Assembly (NCBI RefSeq): GCF_026385525.1
Contig: NZ_JANIDY010000002.1
Location: forward strand, 124,001-188,000
Direction of reading: 5' to 3'
Length of the DNA: 64,000 nucleotides
Source of the DNA: Bombella pluederhausensis
GTDB lineage: Bacteria > Pseudomonadota > Alphaproteobacteria > Acetobacterales > Acetobacteraceae
This document shows positions 25,730-35,130 of the stretch, one piece after another (the first letter of the stretch is position 1; each line of letters opens with the position of its first letter). The position numbers and the translations under genes are program-made. The notes beneath the pieces were generated by a model, which ran no database searches, had not been told where the DNA came from, and saw nothing but the letters and a program-made list of their open reading frames with translations.

Positions 25730-26595
25730 TGACGGACTATGGAAGGACAGGCTCTACGGATACTGACAGGATTATGGAAGATGTACCTGCCTGCCAGAAG
25801 CGGCTGTGGCGTGCCTTGCTTTTGGGTTGTGTGGGGCTGTGTGGTCTGGTTGTGGCCATCACCATGCTCTGTCTTCTGGCGCATCCGGCGGCGGCGCAGT
25901 CCATTACGCTTGATATGGGGAAAGGCGGTGGGATTGGTGAGGCCGGAACAACCAGCCGCCTCATCCAGCTGACGGCGATTGTGGCCTTCCTGTCCCTTGC
26001 GCCCAGCCTGTTGGTTATGATGACGGCCTTTACCCGCATCATCATCACGCTCTCCCTGTTACGGAGTGCCATCGGGGCACAGGGAACACCTCCCAACATG
26101 GTGCTGATTGCTCTGGCGCTGATTCTGACTCTGTTTGTCATGCAGCCTACGCTGGAACGCTCATGGCAGCAGGGTATCGAGCCACTGATGGATGGTCGTG
26201 TGGAAGAAGTGACTGGTCTTCAGGCGGCGGCGGAGCCGTTCCGGGACTTCATGATTCATAATGCCCGCCCGAATGATGTGGCCATTTTCTATCATCTGGC
26301 TGGGCTGAAGCCGCAGCCTGCTCCGGCTAATGGTGCCTCTCTAGCGATACCGTGGCGGGTCATCGTGCCGGCTTTCATGGTCGGTGAAATGAGCCGTGGG
26401 TTTGAGATGGGCTTCCTGCTCTATCTGCCGTTTTTGGTGATTGACCTTGTCACTTCCAGCGTCCTGATGAGTCTGGGCATGATGATGCTCCCCCCGCCGA
26501 CCATCTCCCTTCCGTTCAAGCTGATCTTCTTCGTGCTGGTGGATGGGTTCCAGATGGTGTCCGGTGGGCTGGTACGGAGTTTCGGCGGGGGGTAG
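25729..26595 (+). CDS. fliP: Flagellar export gate protein FliP
   Basis: About 288 aa from ATG 25729, which overlaps the fliO stop and follows AGGAGA by 8 bases. A signal-like N-terminal segment (LLGCVGLCGLVVAITMLCLL) is followed by the FliP core: LIQLTAIVAFLSLAPSLLVM, FTRIIITLSLLRSAIGAQG, PNMVLIALALILTLFVM, and a C-terminal half with MSLGMMMLPPPTISLPFKL. FliP forms the export pore with FliQ and FliR, which are encoded at 52.5-53.7 kb, not next to it as in many genomes. It ends 13 bases from the convergent flhF-like gene. Confidence 0.95.
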   Translation: MTDYGRTGSTDTDRIMEDVPACQKRLWRALLLGCVGLCGLVVAITMLCLLAHPAAAQSITLDMGKGGGIGEAGTTSRLIQLTAIVAFLSLAPSLLVMMTAFTRIIITLSLLRSAIGAQGTPPNMVLIALALILTLFVMQPTLERSWQQGIEPLMDGRVEEVTGLQAAAEPFRDFMIHNARPNDVAIFYHLAGLKPQPAPANGASLAIPWRVIVPAFMVGEMSRGFEMGFLLYLPFLVIDLVTSSVLMSLGMMMLPPPTISLPFKLIFFVLVDGFQMVSGGLVRSFGGG

Positions 26596-26608
26596 GCCCT
26601 CGCCACTC

Positions 26609-27463
26609 TCACCCCGGCAGCACCAGTAACCGCCGTGCCAGAATGGTCGGGGTAAGCTGGGTGAAGCCCTCATTGATGCTGCCGGAATAGCTGCCATAGG
26701 TCAGGGCCAGACCGCAGGCAGCGGCGGTGATGATGCTGCCAATACGGCCAGACTGTTCCATACGGCTGGCTATCATGGATTTTGCTCCGCATTGATGGAA
26801 AGCAGCTGCAATGTCCGTGCTTTCCTCCGGGTCCATCCCGGCCGGAATGACGAGGGAGAGGCTGGCCCTCGTGCGTTCCACCACCTCTTTCATTTCTGCC
26901 ATGGCGGTGGGCGAATAGACGCAGAGACCCGGCAGGTCCACCAGAATGATGCGGTTATAGCCGTCAATCAGGTCCGGGCTCAGCCCGCCATAGGCTTTTA
27001 TCAGGTCAATGTCACAGCCCCGTAGGATGGAGGCCAGTTTGATGTAACTGCCCGGCGTGCTGTCGCAGGCCAGCACGAGCGGCCGTCTTATCCTGCCGTT
27101 AGATTGCCGAGCCTGCCGTGCGTAGCGGGCGGCCAGCTTGGCCAGTGTAAGGGACTTGCCAGACCCTGATGCCCCGCCCAGAGCCATGGGAATACCGGGC
27201 AGGAGCGGAAAGGGTGAAAAGGTAATCATCCGCTCCAGCCCAGCCGCCAGACTGCTGCCTGCCATGGCATTGATGAGGTCCTGCGGGATGGAATGCCACG
27301 CCAGAATGTCCGGTATGCTTAGGGAGTTGGAGGGAAGGGCGACTTCTCCAGCCTCCGCTTGCGGGGTGGCGGGCTGTGGCGGCGGGCTGGCAGGCTGTGT
27401 TTTTGCCACGGTGGTGCTGGCAGGGTGGGGATAGTGTGTATGGTAGGAAAAAGAGCTGTTCAT
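26609..27463 (-). CDS. FlhF-like SRP-type GTPase, short and degenerate
   Basis: A 284-aa protein. After a Pro/Ala-rich N-terminus it has an SRP-GTPase-type P-loop GGASGSGKS (96-104), ACDSTPGSY (about 132), DLPG in place of DTAG (176-179), and SRMEQ (233-237) where the TKLDE specificity motif should be. The B domain found in most FlhF proteins is shortened or absent. FlhF fixes flagellar number and position. The changed G2-G4 motifs suggest weak or no GTP hydrolysis. It follows flhA by 25 bases on the same strand, the usual flhA-flhF order. Confidence 0.68.
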   Translation of the reverse strand: MNSSFSYHTHYPHPASTTVAKTQPASPPPQPATPQAEAGEVALPSNSLSIPDILAWHSIPQDLINAMAGSSLAAGLERMITFSPFPLLPGIPMALGGASGSGKSLTLAKLAARYARQARQSNGRIRRPLVLACDSTPGSYIKLASILRGCDIDLIKAYGGLSPDLIDGYNRIILVDLPGLCVYSPTAMAEMKEVVERTRASLSLVIPAGMDPEESTDIAAAFHQCGAKSMIASRMEQSGRIGSIITAAACGLALTYGSYSGSINEGFTQLTPTILARRLLVLPG

Positions 27464-27488
27464 GTTTCTGGTCCAGTTCAGGAGACGA

Positions 27489-29687
27489 TCAGTTCACCGT
27501 GGCAACGGTACGGATGCGGGTACGGGGATAGATTTCCGCCTGTGCCATGACGGCGACTGAAGGGCGGATGCGGTCCACGATCATCCGCACGGAGTCCCGT
27601 GTGGCGGAGGTCGTGACGATGACGGGCATTTCCCCAAGGGTGGCGGTTTGGTCGAACGCACGGCGTAGAGCCGTGACGAAACGGTCCAGCATGGCAGGTG
27701 GCATGGCCAGTGTGCGGTCATCACCCTGCCCGACCGTGTTGTTGAGGATGTTGCTTTCCCAGTCCGCCGAGAGGGTAATCATGGAAATGCAGCTGGAGGG
27801 GCCGACATAGCTGTTGCATATCTGCCGGGCGAGGCGGATGCGGACATGGGCTGTCAGGGCCTTGATGCCCTTGGCAGCGAGGGCGTGGCCCTCCTGTATG
27901 CTTTCCAGAATGGTGGGCAGGTCACGGATTGAAATGCGCTCCTGTAGCAGGGACTGGAGAACACGCTGGACCGTGCTGAGGGATACCTGCGAGGGGATGA
28001 GCTCGTTGACGAGCTTCTGCTCCTCGGCAGGCAGGTCATCCAGCAGGGACTGGGTGGCGGCATAGGTCAGCAGGTCTCCCAGATTCTGACTGATGGATTC
28101 CGTCAGATGGGTGATGATGACCGTGACAGGGTCCACGACCGTATAGCCGGCATCCGTGGCCTTTTTCTTCAGTTCAGGAGTGATCCATATGGCGGGCAGG
28201 TTGAAGGAAGGTTCGGTCGTCCTTTCACCCGGCAGGGTGGCTTCGTCAGTCCTGTGAGAGGGGCAGATGGCCAGAAGATGGTTCGGGCGTATCTCGCCTG
28301 AAGCGATGTCGATTTCCTTGAGCTTGATGACATAGCGTTCCGTAGGAAGCTGGATGTTATCCTGAATCCGCACGGAGGGCGTGATGAAGCCCATATCCGC
28401 CGCCATCTTCCGGCGGAGTGCTTTGATCTGTTTGGTGATCTGGGCATTGTCGCCACTGGCGAGCGGCAGCAGGCCATAGCCGATCTCCAGCCGTAGCAGG
28501 TCAATCTTCAGAAGGTCGGAAATGGGCTGCGTGGTGGGAGCTGCAGGCTGGGTCAGGTCCTGTTCTCCATCATCCTGACGGGGTGTCTTGTAGCGTATCC
28601 AGGCCCCGGTACCCGCCACGGCAGCAATCATGAGGAAGGGGAAGGCGGGCAGGCCGGGCATGACGGCAAAAATGGCCGACAGCATGGCGGCAATGGCCAG
28701 CGGCTTGGCGTTTCCACCGAGCTGGCGGAACAGCGTGACGTCTGCCGAGCCATCCGTGCCTCCTTTCGTCACCACGATACCGGCTGCCAGTGAGACCAGC
28801 AGAGCCGGAATCTGAGAGACCAGACCATCACCAATGGTCAGGGTCGTGAAGGTCTGTGCAGCTTCGCTGATGGGCATATCATGGCGCAGCACGCCAATGG
28901 CCAGCCCCCCCAGAATGTTGATGGCTGTGATGAGAATCCCCGCAATGGCATCATTACGGACGAACTTCGCAGCCCCATCCATGGCCCCGTAGAAGGAGCT
29001 TTCTTCTTCCAGCTCTTTGCGTTTGGAGCGGGCCACACGCTCGTTGATGGCGCCGGAGGCCAGATCAGCATCAATGGCCATCTGTTTTCCGGGCATGGCA
29101 TCCAGAAAGAAGCGGGCGGAGACTTCAGCAATGCGTCCTGACCCTTTGGTAATGACCATGAAGTTCACCACAAGCAGGATGCAGAAGACGATTCCGCCAA
29201 TCACCACATCATTGCCCATGAGGAAGCCGCCAAAGGAAGCCACGACATGCCCGGCTGCATAGGCGCCTTCATTACCATGGCTGAGGATGAGCCGTGTCGT
29301 GGCCACTTCCAGCGACAGGCGGAACATGGTCGTCAGCAGGAGCAGCGTGGGGAATGATGTGAAATCCAGTGGTCGTTCCAGAAACAGCGCCACCATGAGG
29401 ATCAGCACGGATGAGGTGATGGAGAGCGACAGCCCGATATCCAGAATCAGCGTGGGCAGGGGCACGATGAGAATGGAGATGAGCAGAATCACACCCAGAG
29501 CGAGAAGAATATCCGTCCCCGGCAGGCGTGCCGTAAGGGGGGAGGCGATTCCATCTCTTTTGAACAGGCTGGTCGGGTTGTTCAGCAAGGTGCCCAGCCA
29601 TCCGGTCAGCCCGTCAGCCCGCCCCGTGCCGGATTTTCTGGGCAGGGGAGCACCGGATGGCGGGGGAGCAGAAGGGGAAGCGGACAT
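27489..29687 (-). CDS. flhA: Flagellar export apparatus protein FlhA
   Basis: A 732-aa protein with a Pro-rich N-terminus, about eight membrane segments (residues 55-360), the FHIPEP domain with RLSLEVATTRLILSHGNEG and DAMPGKQMAIDADL, and a cytoplasmic C-terminus that binds export substrates. Transcribed together with the flhF-like gene. Starting codon ATG at 29687 has only a weak ribosome site. Confidence 0.95.
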   Translation of the reverse strand: MSASPSAPPPSGAPLPRKSGTGRADGLTGWLGTLLNNPTSLFKRDGIASPLTARLPGTDILLALGVILLISILIVPLPTLILDIGLSLSITSSVLILMVALFLERPLDFTSFPTLLLLTTMFRLSLEVATTRLILSHGNEGAYAAGHVVASFGGFLMGNDVVIGGIVFCILLVVNFMVITKGSGRIAEVSARFFLDAMPGKQMAIDADLASGAINERVARSKRKELEEESSFYGAMDGAAKFVRNDAIAGILITAINILGGLAIGVLRHDMPISEAAQTFTTLTIGDGLVSQIPALLVSLAAGIVVTKGGTDGSADVTLFRQLGGNAKPLAIAAMLSAIFAVMPGLPAFPFLMIAAVAGTGAWIRYKTPRQDDGEQDLTQPAAPTTQPISDLLKIDLLRLEIGYGLLPLASGDNAQITKQIKALRRKMAADMGFITPSVRIQDNIQLPTERYVIKLKEIDIASGEIRPNHLLAICPSHRTDEATLPGERTTEPSFNLPAIWITPELKKKATDAGYTVVDPVTVIITHLTESISQNLGDLLTYAATQSLLDDLPAEEQKLVNELIPSQVSLSTVQRVLQSLLQERISIRDLPTILESIQEGHALAAKGIKALTAHVRIRLARQICNSYVGPSSCISMITLSADWESNILNNTVGQGDDRTLAMPPAMLDRFVTALRRAFDQTATLGEMPVIVTTSATRDSVRMIVDRIRPSVAVMAQAEIYPRTRIRTVATVN

Positions 29688-29788
29688 GGGTATCCTGACT
29701 GGTCATGTACAGCTCTACCTTCCAGTAAAGGGGGTGAAGGCAGAGTGTCTCAAGGTTTGTTAAGGCCTGTTATCTGTGGATTTGCAAT

Positions 29789-29796
29789 TTAACCAT
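29789..29796. promoter_or_regulatory. TTAACCAT half-site between flhA and the TPR/GT gene
   Basis: An exact TTAACCAT followed by TAAAACCTTG, in the 208-base divergent region between flhA (minus) and the TPR/GT9-like gene (plus). It could act on either. Confidence 0.4.
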
Positions 29797-29895
29797 TAAA
29801 ACCTTGCCCATCAAGATTTGAAAGGACATGATATTTCAATGAAGTTATGGCCTGTCTGGTCATTTATAGAACAAACCATGCAGGGAGGTGGTGCC

Positions 29896-31503
29896 ATGGC
29901 AGAAACAGAGCAAGGCGGAGGAGCGGAAGACCGCATGCAGGGCATGGATGAGCGGCCTATGACGCCACAGGCCCTTACTGCTTGCTGTCAGAAGCTTTTT
30001 TCCTGCGGGGAAGGCGAGCAGGCGATCGGTTTGGCGATACAGGCGGCGCAGGCGAGTCAGGATGCCTCGGTCCTGCTGGCAGCGGGCATGTTTCTGGCCC
30101 GGTGCAGTGCTCGGCATGAGGTGACGGTGGCTGTGTTCCGTAAGGCCCTGCTGCTTCTGCCGGAAGCTCGACCAGAAATGACCTCGGTACGGGGAGAGGT
30201 GAAGATTTTTCTGGCCGGTGCGCTCATGGCGGCTGGCCAGAATGATGAAGCCATGTCCCTGTTTATGGAAGTGGCCAGAACGTGCCCGCAGCATCGTGTT
30301 CTAGTGGGTGAACATCTTTCCATGGCTCTGCTGGAAGCAGGGCTGGCAAAGGAGGCCGAGCAGATTCTGGCTGTATGGCTGAGAGACGGGCCGCCATCTG
30401 TATCGCTGTACAATAATATGGGCTGTGCTCTGGAACGTCTGAATCGTTCACGGGAGGCCATGACCTATTATCGTAAGGGCATTGAGCTTTCATCACGGCA
30501 CGAGATGGTATCATTTGGCTATGCCATCGCTCTGTTGAAGGCTGGCGATTATGAAGAAGGATTTGCACGCTACGCACGGCGTGTGCCCCGCATGCCCAGT
30601 CTGGACTGTTGGTTTTATCAGGACCTGCCACGGCTGACGAAGGATGTATCACTAAAGGGCCGTCATATCCTGTTTTATCAGGAGCAGGGACTTGGGGACA
30701 CCATTCAGTTCATCCGTTTCCTGCCGGAGATTGTCCGCCGGGGAGGGCGTGTCACGCTGGCCGTTCTGCCGTCATTGCTGCGGTTGCTGCGGGAAAGTTA
30801 CCCCATGGTGCAGGTCAGTCTCATTACGGATATTCTGGAACAGCCGGAGCAGGCTGCGGATTATGATTTCTCCTGCCCGATCCCGGACCTGCCTTATATT
30901 TGCGATCTGAAAGGACCGGAGGAGATTCCGTCTTTCAGTCCTTATCTGGAAGTTCCAGCCCAACGGCAGGAGCGTTTTGCCCGACTTGTGAATGAAGCTG
31001 TGGCACGGGAGAGACCATCTTCAGGGCGCCGCCTGCGGGTGGGGCTAGTGTGGGCGGGAGATGCCCGTTCCAGTGCAGAGGATGTCGCTGCGGATCGGCG
31101 GCGTTCGACTAGCCTGACGGAGATGCTGGAGGCACTTGGTCCTGTGGATGCCGATTTGTTCAGCCTTCAGTATGGCAGAAGACGGGGTGAGCTGGTCCAT
31201 GCAGCCGGGCAGTCGGTTCATGACCTGATGGAGTCCGTGCAGGATATGGCAGATACGGCGGCCCTTATGGAAAGTCTGGACCTTGTGATTTCCGTGGATA
31301 CAGCACCGCTGCATCTGGCGGGGGCTCTGGGGAAGGAGGTCTGGCTGGTCAGCCGCTGGGACGCCTGTTGGCGCTGGGGCGATCAAGGAGAGCGGACGCC
31401 GTGGTATCCGACCATGCGCATCTTCCGGGCGCAGGAGCTTTCTCTTGTGCCGGTCATGCGTGAGGTGGGGCTGTGTCTGAAACGGCGGATTGCGGAGGGT
31501 TAA
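29896..31503 (+). CDS. TPR protein with GT9/heptosyltransferase-like C-terminal domain
   Basis: About 535 aa. Residues 20-220 form helical repeats with TPR character (NNMGCALERLNRSREAMTYY, GYAIALLKAGDYEEGFARY). The C-terminal 200 residues resemble GT9-type glycosyltransferases: LFYQEQGLGDTIQFIRFLP, then DLVISVDTAPLHLAGALGKE and WRWGDQGERTPWYPTMRIF. Such TPR-GT fusions are common near flagellar genes and may modify flagellin or act on a glycolipid. The start at 29896 follows GGAGG by 7 bases; a TTG at 29818 and ATG at 29839 lie in frame upstream. It ends 3 bases before the GT2 gene. Confidence 0.72.
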   Translation: MAETEQGGGAEDRMQGMDERPMTPQALTACCQKLFSCGEGEQAIGLAIQAAQASQDASVLLAAGMFLARCSARHEVTVAVFRKALLLLPEARPEMTSVRGEVKIFLAGALMAAGQNDEAMSLFMEVARTCPQHRVLVGEHLSMALLEAGLAKEAEQILAVWLRDGPPSVSLYNNMGCALERLNRSREAMTYYRKGIELSSRHEMVSFGYAIALLKAGDYEEGFARYARRVPRMPSLDCWFYQDLPRLTKDVSLKGRHILFYQEQGLGDTIQFIRFLPEIVRRGGRVTLAVLPSLLRLLRESYPMVQVSLITDILEQPEQAADYDFSCPIPDLPYICDLKGPEEIPSFSPYLEVPAQRQERFARLVNEAVARERPSSGRRLRVGLVWAGDARSSAEDVAADRRRSTSLTEMLEALGPVDADLFSLQYGRRRGELVHAAGQSVHDLMESVQDMADTAALMESLDLVISVDTAPLHLAGALGKEVWLVSRWDACWRWGDQGERTPWYPTMRIFRAQELSLVPVMREVGLCLKRRIAEG

Positions 31504-31506
31504 GTC

Positions 31507-32424
31507 ATGTCACCCTATAAAGTGGCTGTCCTGCTGCGGACAAAGAACCGTCCGATCTTTTTGCGCCGGGCTCTGGAAAGTCTGCACCGCCAGAGTTTTC
31601 AGGATTTCCGTATTCACGTCATTAATGACGGGGGAGACCTCACGGAGTTGCGGCATTGTGTGGAGGCACATGGCGCCGTATGGGGAGACCGTCTTTCCTG
31701 CGTGGACTTGCCTCGGTCGGTAGGGCGCAGCAAGGCGCTGGCGCTCGCTCTGGCCGTATCTGAGGAGCCCTATATTCTCATTCATGATGATGATGACACG
31801 CTGGAGCCTGCCTTTCTGGCCGAGACCGTGGCCTATCTGGAGCGTGATGAGGTGGGTTTTTATGCAGGTGTCACGACCAGCAATTATGACGTGTATGAGC
31901 ATCTTGAGGATGATTGCATCATCACGGACAGGAAGACGGATCAGTATGGCCTGAAGACAGGTACGATCATGGATTACGGCCTGTATCTGTCCCATATATG
32001 CGTTGTCATGCCGATCACGTTTCTGTTCCGCCGGTCAGCTCTGGCTGTTGCGGGAGAGGTGGAGACACGGCTGGATTATGTTGAGGATCATGATCTGTTC
32101 CTACGCATCATGATGGCGGGGGAGATCGGGATCATCGGGGCGTTTCTCTGTTCCTATCATCACCGCCGCCAGACAGGGGATGATAACGACACTAGTAAGC
32201 ATGAAGTGCAGCATGATTATGCGCTGGCTTACAAAAACAGCATCATCCGCAAGGCTATACAGGGCGGAGATGCGCTGAAACAGTTGCAGGCCGGGTTTAT
32301 TCAGAGCCACCATCTGGGGCGTGCCCAGTTGGGGCAGCTATCGCAACAGGTTGTTCAGCTACAGGAAGGTTTTGCCAGTATGTCGCAGGTGCTGGTCCAG
32401 CTGCTGGAGCATATCAGGCGTTGA
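31507..32424 (+). CDS. GT2-family glycosyltransferase
   Basis: A 305-aa GT-A enzyme: N-terminal VAVLLRTKNRPIFLRRALES, the DxD-type motif IHDDDDTLEPAF (about 93), and EDHDLFLRIMMAG (about 190) where the base-like acidic residue lies. The C-terminal 60 residues are helical with Gln-rich repeats (LGQLSQQVVQLQEGF). Transfers a sugar from a nucleotide donor; acceptor unknown. Co-transcribed with the TPR/GT9-like gene, and convergent with the transglycosylase gene 11 bases on. Confidence 0.8.
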   Translation: MSPYKVAVLLRTKNRPIFLRRALESLHRQSFQDFRIHVINDGGDLTELRHCVEAHGAVWGDRLSCVDLPRSVGRSKALALALAVSEEPYILIHDDDDTLEPAFLAETVAYLERDEVGFYAGVTTSNYDVYEHLEDDCIITDRKTDQYGLKTGTIMDYGLYLSHICVVMPITFLFRRSALAVAGEVETRLDYVEDHDLFLRIMMAGEIGIIGAFLCSYHHRRQTGDDNDTSKHEVQHDYALAYKNSIIRKAIQGGDALKQLQAGFIQSHHLGRAQLGQLSQQVVQLQEGFASMSQVLVQLLEHIRR

Positions 32425-32435
32425 ACTCTGCCATT

Positions 32436-33452
32436 TCAGTAAGCCGGAGCATAGGGCATGGTCTGGATGGTATGGACAGGCATGGCCCGGTAAGCGGCAA
32501 GGCTGCGTCCGTTCTGCGTGCTTTTCATCCTCTGATGGGGTGGCGGAGGTAGAACGGGCCGGAACATGCCACGGAATGGCCGAAACTGACGGTGGTTATA
32601 TGGGCCACTTCCTGCCTGTGCTGAAGGCGTGGTGGGAACGGGCTGGCGGACCGTGCTCGTTTCCTGATGATGCAGCGCTGCCAGAAAGGCGGCTGATCCC
32701 GTTTCAGCATGGTTGATGCCGGTCTCGGAAGGGGATGATGTGGCTGGCCGGATGATGAAAGGCCGGTATGGCATGGGGGCGTGTGGCGCAGTGGTTCGTG
32801 CAGGGGGAACAGCCCTGCCCGTGATGCCATGTGGCGGCATGGGCAGGGCCGAGGAATGGTCTGAATGAGCATCCTGCGGTGTTGCCCATTGCTGGAGAAC
32901 CTGTTGCAGATAGGCCGTGCCGTTGCTGGCTGTTTGGGAGTGGTAGGCAGCGGCGGCACGAGGCCAGCTCCCTGTCTGTTCTTTCATTTTCTGCAGGAAC
33001 ATCCCGGCATAGCGGGCATTGCTGTAGGGGTCGAAGGCACTGTCCAGTGAGGGAAACGCCGTGGGGTGGTGAAGAAGATTGACCTGCATGCAGCCTACAT
33101 CAATGGAGGTCACACCCTGTTGCTGAAAGGCTCTGACGGCATCAATCGCTTCCTGCCGTGTGGCGTAATAATAGCCTTTTCCTGCGGCATTGATGCTCCA
33201 TGGCCATGGTAGAAGCGTGCCATTTTCATCAGGTCTGCCAGTTTCCACGCGGCTGATGGCGGCAAGGAAGCCATCTGGCAGGCGAAGGGCCCGCTCGACC
33301 TGTGCCGTCGCCTCCCGGCAGAGGCGGGATGCTGTGTGGTCGGCAGGCATGTCCGGTGTTTGCGCCATGGCCGGAACGCTCAGGCTCATGCTGAACAGGC
33401 AGCTCAGAAGGACATGGCGATAATTGGATAATAAAGCCTTTATCATGGTCAT
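32436..33452 (-). CDS. Secreted lytic transglycosylase
   Basis: A 338-aa protein with a signal peptide (about 8-31, LLSCLFSMSLSVPAMAQ) and an SLT domain (about 44-185): AAISRVETGRPD with the catalytic Glu, DVGCMQVNLLHHP and YHSQTAS. The C-terminal 150 residues are Pro/Ser/Thr rich and low complexity. It cleaves peptidoglycan so the rod can pass. It is divergent from flgI, beside flgJ, and supplies the muramidase activity missing from the short FlgJ here. Start at 33452 or 33446. Confidence 0.82.
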   Translation of the reverse strand: MTMIKALLSNYRHVLLSCLFSMSLSVPAMAQTPDMPADHTASRLCREATAQVERALRLPDGFLAAISRVETGRPDENGTLLPWPWSINAAGKGYYYATRQEAIDAVRAFQQQGVTSIDVGCMQVNLLHHPTAFPSLDSAFDPYSNARYAGMFLQKMKEQTGSWPRAAAAYHSQTASNGTAYLQQVLQQWATPQDAHSDHSSALPMPPHGITGRAVPPARTTAPHAPMPYRPFIIRPATSSPSETGINHAETGSAAFLAALHHQETSTVRQPVPTTPSAQAGSGPYNHRQFRPFRGMFRPVLPPPPHQRMKSTQNGRSLAAYRAMPVHTIQTMPYAPAY

Positions 33453-33460
33453 TTTATACG

Positions 33461-33516
33461 TTAACCAAAGACAGTTTGTGAAATTATTTCCTTGTGTATT
33501 CCATATATAAGGTTAA
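33461..33516. promoter_or_regulatory. Two TTAACC-type elements between the transglycosylase gene and flgI
   Basis: TTAACCAAAG at 33461-33470 and, 38 bases further, the reverse element AAGGTTAA at 33509-33516, in the 89-base divergent region. Either orientation could control slt and flgI. Confidence 0.35.
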
Positions 33517-33541
33517 GTTTGGGCGTAGGAGACTATGCTTG

Positions 33542-34714
33542 ATGTTTTTGAGACGCTGTTGCGTGAGGCTGTTCCGGGGCGTGGATGGCACCCGGCCTGC
33601 CTGTCGTTATGTCCTGTTGGCGACCCTCGGATGTGTGCTGTCTGGCATTTTCTGGGATGGTTCGGCTCGTGCTTCTGCGGTGCGGATCAAGGATATTGTG
33701 GATTATGAAGGCGTGCGGGATAACCAGCTTGTAGGATACGGGCTGGTTGTCGGGCTGAATGGTACCGGAGACAGGCTGACCAATACGCTTTTCACGCGTG
33801 AGACGCTGGTTGGTATGCTCAACCGTCTCGGTGTGAATATCCGGGACAAGGCTATCCAGCTTCAGACACACAACACGGCCGCCGTTATGGTCACAGCAAC
33901 CTTGCCGCCTTTCTCCCATGGGGGCAGCCGCATTGACGTGACGGTTTCCGCCGTTGGGGATGCGCAGAGCCTGACAGGCGGTACGCTGGTCGTCACGCCA
34001 TTGCAGGCGGCGGATGGTGAGGTCTATGCCGTTGCGCAGGGCTCACTCGTGACCAACGCCTTCACGGCACGAGGGCCGGGGGCCACGGCAACACGCAATG
34101 TCCCCACCAGTGGCCATATTGCCAACGGCGCCGTTGTGGAACGGGAAGTGCCTGTCATGCTCGGTGCTGGGGGTATCATTCATCTTTCCTTAAAGAATTC
34201 TAATTATACAACGGCTGTTCGCATAGCGGAGGTTATCAACCGGCATATGGGGCGGGGGACGGCACGCGTGAATGACCCGAGAACAGTGGCCGTCAATCTT
34301 GCTGGGCGTAATGTATCTGAGGCGCTTTATGAGATCGGCGATCTGACCGTCACGCCTGATACGATGGCAAAGGTGATTGTTGATGAGGCAGCCGGGACGA
34401 TTGTCATCGGCGATAATGTCCGCATCACGACCGTGGCGATCGCACAGGGGAACCTGACCATACAGGTGACGAACAGCCCGGAAGTTGTTCAACCTAATGC
34501 GTTTGGGGCAGGGCAGACGGCAGTTGTGCCGAGAACGCAGATCAATGCCACGACCGATCGCGATCACAAGATGGGTATCCTGTCGGACGGACCATCTCTG
34601 GCGAATCTCGTAACAGGGTTGAATGCGCTCGGCGTAGGGCCACGGGACATGATCAGCATCCTTCAGGCCATCAAGGCGGATGGTGCATTACAGGCCGAGC
34701 TGGAAGTCCGCTGA
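33542..34714 (+). CDS. flgI: Flagellar P-ring protein FlgI
   Basis: About 390 aa. A signal peptide (about 20-40) precedes the mature start AVRIKDIVDYEGVRDNQLVGYGLVVGLNGTGD, split over residues 43-75, with the P-ring core SRIDVTVSAVGDAQSLTGGTL and a C-terminus ELEVR. FlgI forms the periplasmic P ring with FlgA as chaperone. The ATG at 33542 follows AGGAG by 10 bases; an in-frame GTG at 33494 gives an unlikely long leader. The gap to flgJ is 56 bases. Confidence 0.95.
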   Translation: MFLRRCCVRLFRGVDGTRPACRYVLLATLGCVLSGIFWDGSARASAVRIKDIVDYEGVRDNQLVGYGLVVGLNGTGDRLTNTLFTRETLVGMLNRLGVNIRDKAIQLQTHNTAAVMVTATLPPFSHGGSRIDVTVSAVGDAQSLTGGTLVVTPLQAADGEVYAVAQGSLVTNAFTARGPGATATRNVPTSGHIANGAVVEREVPVMLGAGGIIHLSLKNSNYTTAVRIAEVINRHMGRGTARVNDPRTVAVNLAGRNVSEALYEIGDLTVTPDTMAKVIVDEAAGTIVIGDNVRITTVAIAQGNLTIQVTNSPEVVQPNAFGAGQTAVVPRTQINATTDRDHKMGILSDGPSLANLVTGLNALGVGPRDMISILQAIKADGALQAELEVR

Positions 34715-34770
34715 GTGTGATGAGGGGGCAGTCTGATGAATCTGTCACCCAGAAGAAGGAATGTTGTCTG

Positions 34771-35130
34771 ATGAGTGCTGTATCATCACTCTCTGCCATA
34801 TCCGTACGGAATACGGGTCATGCTGGCAGCCACCCTGCGGCACCGTCACAGAAGGATGACGGTAAGATACGCAAGACGGCGCAGGACTTCGAGGCCATGG
34901 CGCTGGGTGAGATGCTTCAGCCCATGTTTGATACTGTGGATAATTCTGCGGCTCCCTTTGGGGGAGGCAATGCGGAGAAGCAGTTTCGCTCCATGCAGGT
35001 GTTGGAATTGGGCAAGGAAGTAGCCCGTAACGGGGGCGTGGGGATCGCCCATCAGGTCTATGGCCGGATGAAGGAGATGCAGGAGAAAGCATCACGGTCC
35101 GGGAAAGAAACGGAAGGGCGCAGACCATGA
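34771..35130 (+). CDS. flgJ: Rod-binding protein FlgJ (N-terminal domain only)
   Basis: About 119 aa, corresponding to the FlgJ rod-capping domain (TAQDFEAMALGEMLQPMF, GNAEKQFRSMQVLELGKEVA). The C-terminal muramidase found in gammaproteobacterial FlgJ is absent, as is usual in alphaproteobacteria; a stand-alone transglycosylase is encoded across flgI. Start at 34771 follows AAGGA; an upstream GTG/ATG pair at 34717-34722 is in frame. Overlaps the next gene by 4 bases. Confidence 0.85.
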   Translation: MSAVSSLSAISVRNTGHAGSHPAAPSQKDDGKIRKTAQDFEAMALGEMLQPMFDTVDNSAAPFGGGNAEKQFRSMQVLELGKEVARNGGVGIAHQVYGRMKEMQEKASRSGKETEGRRP

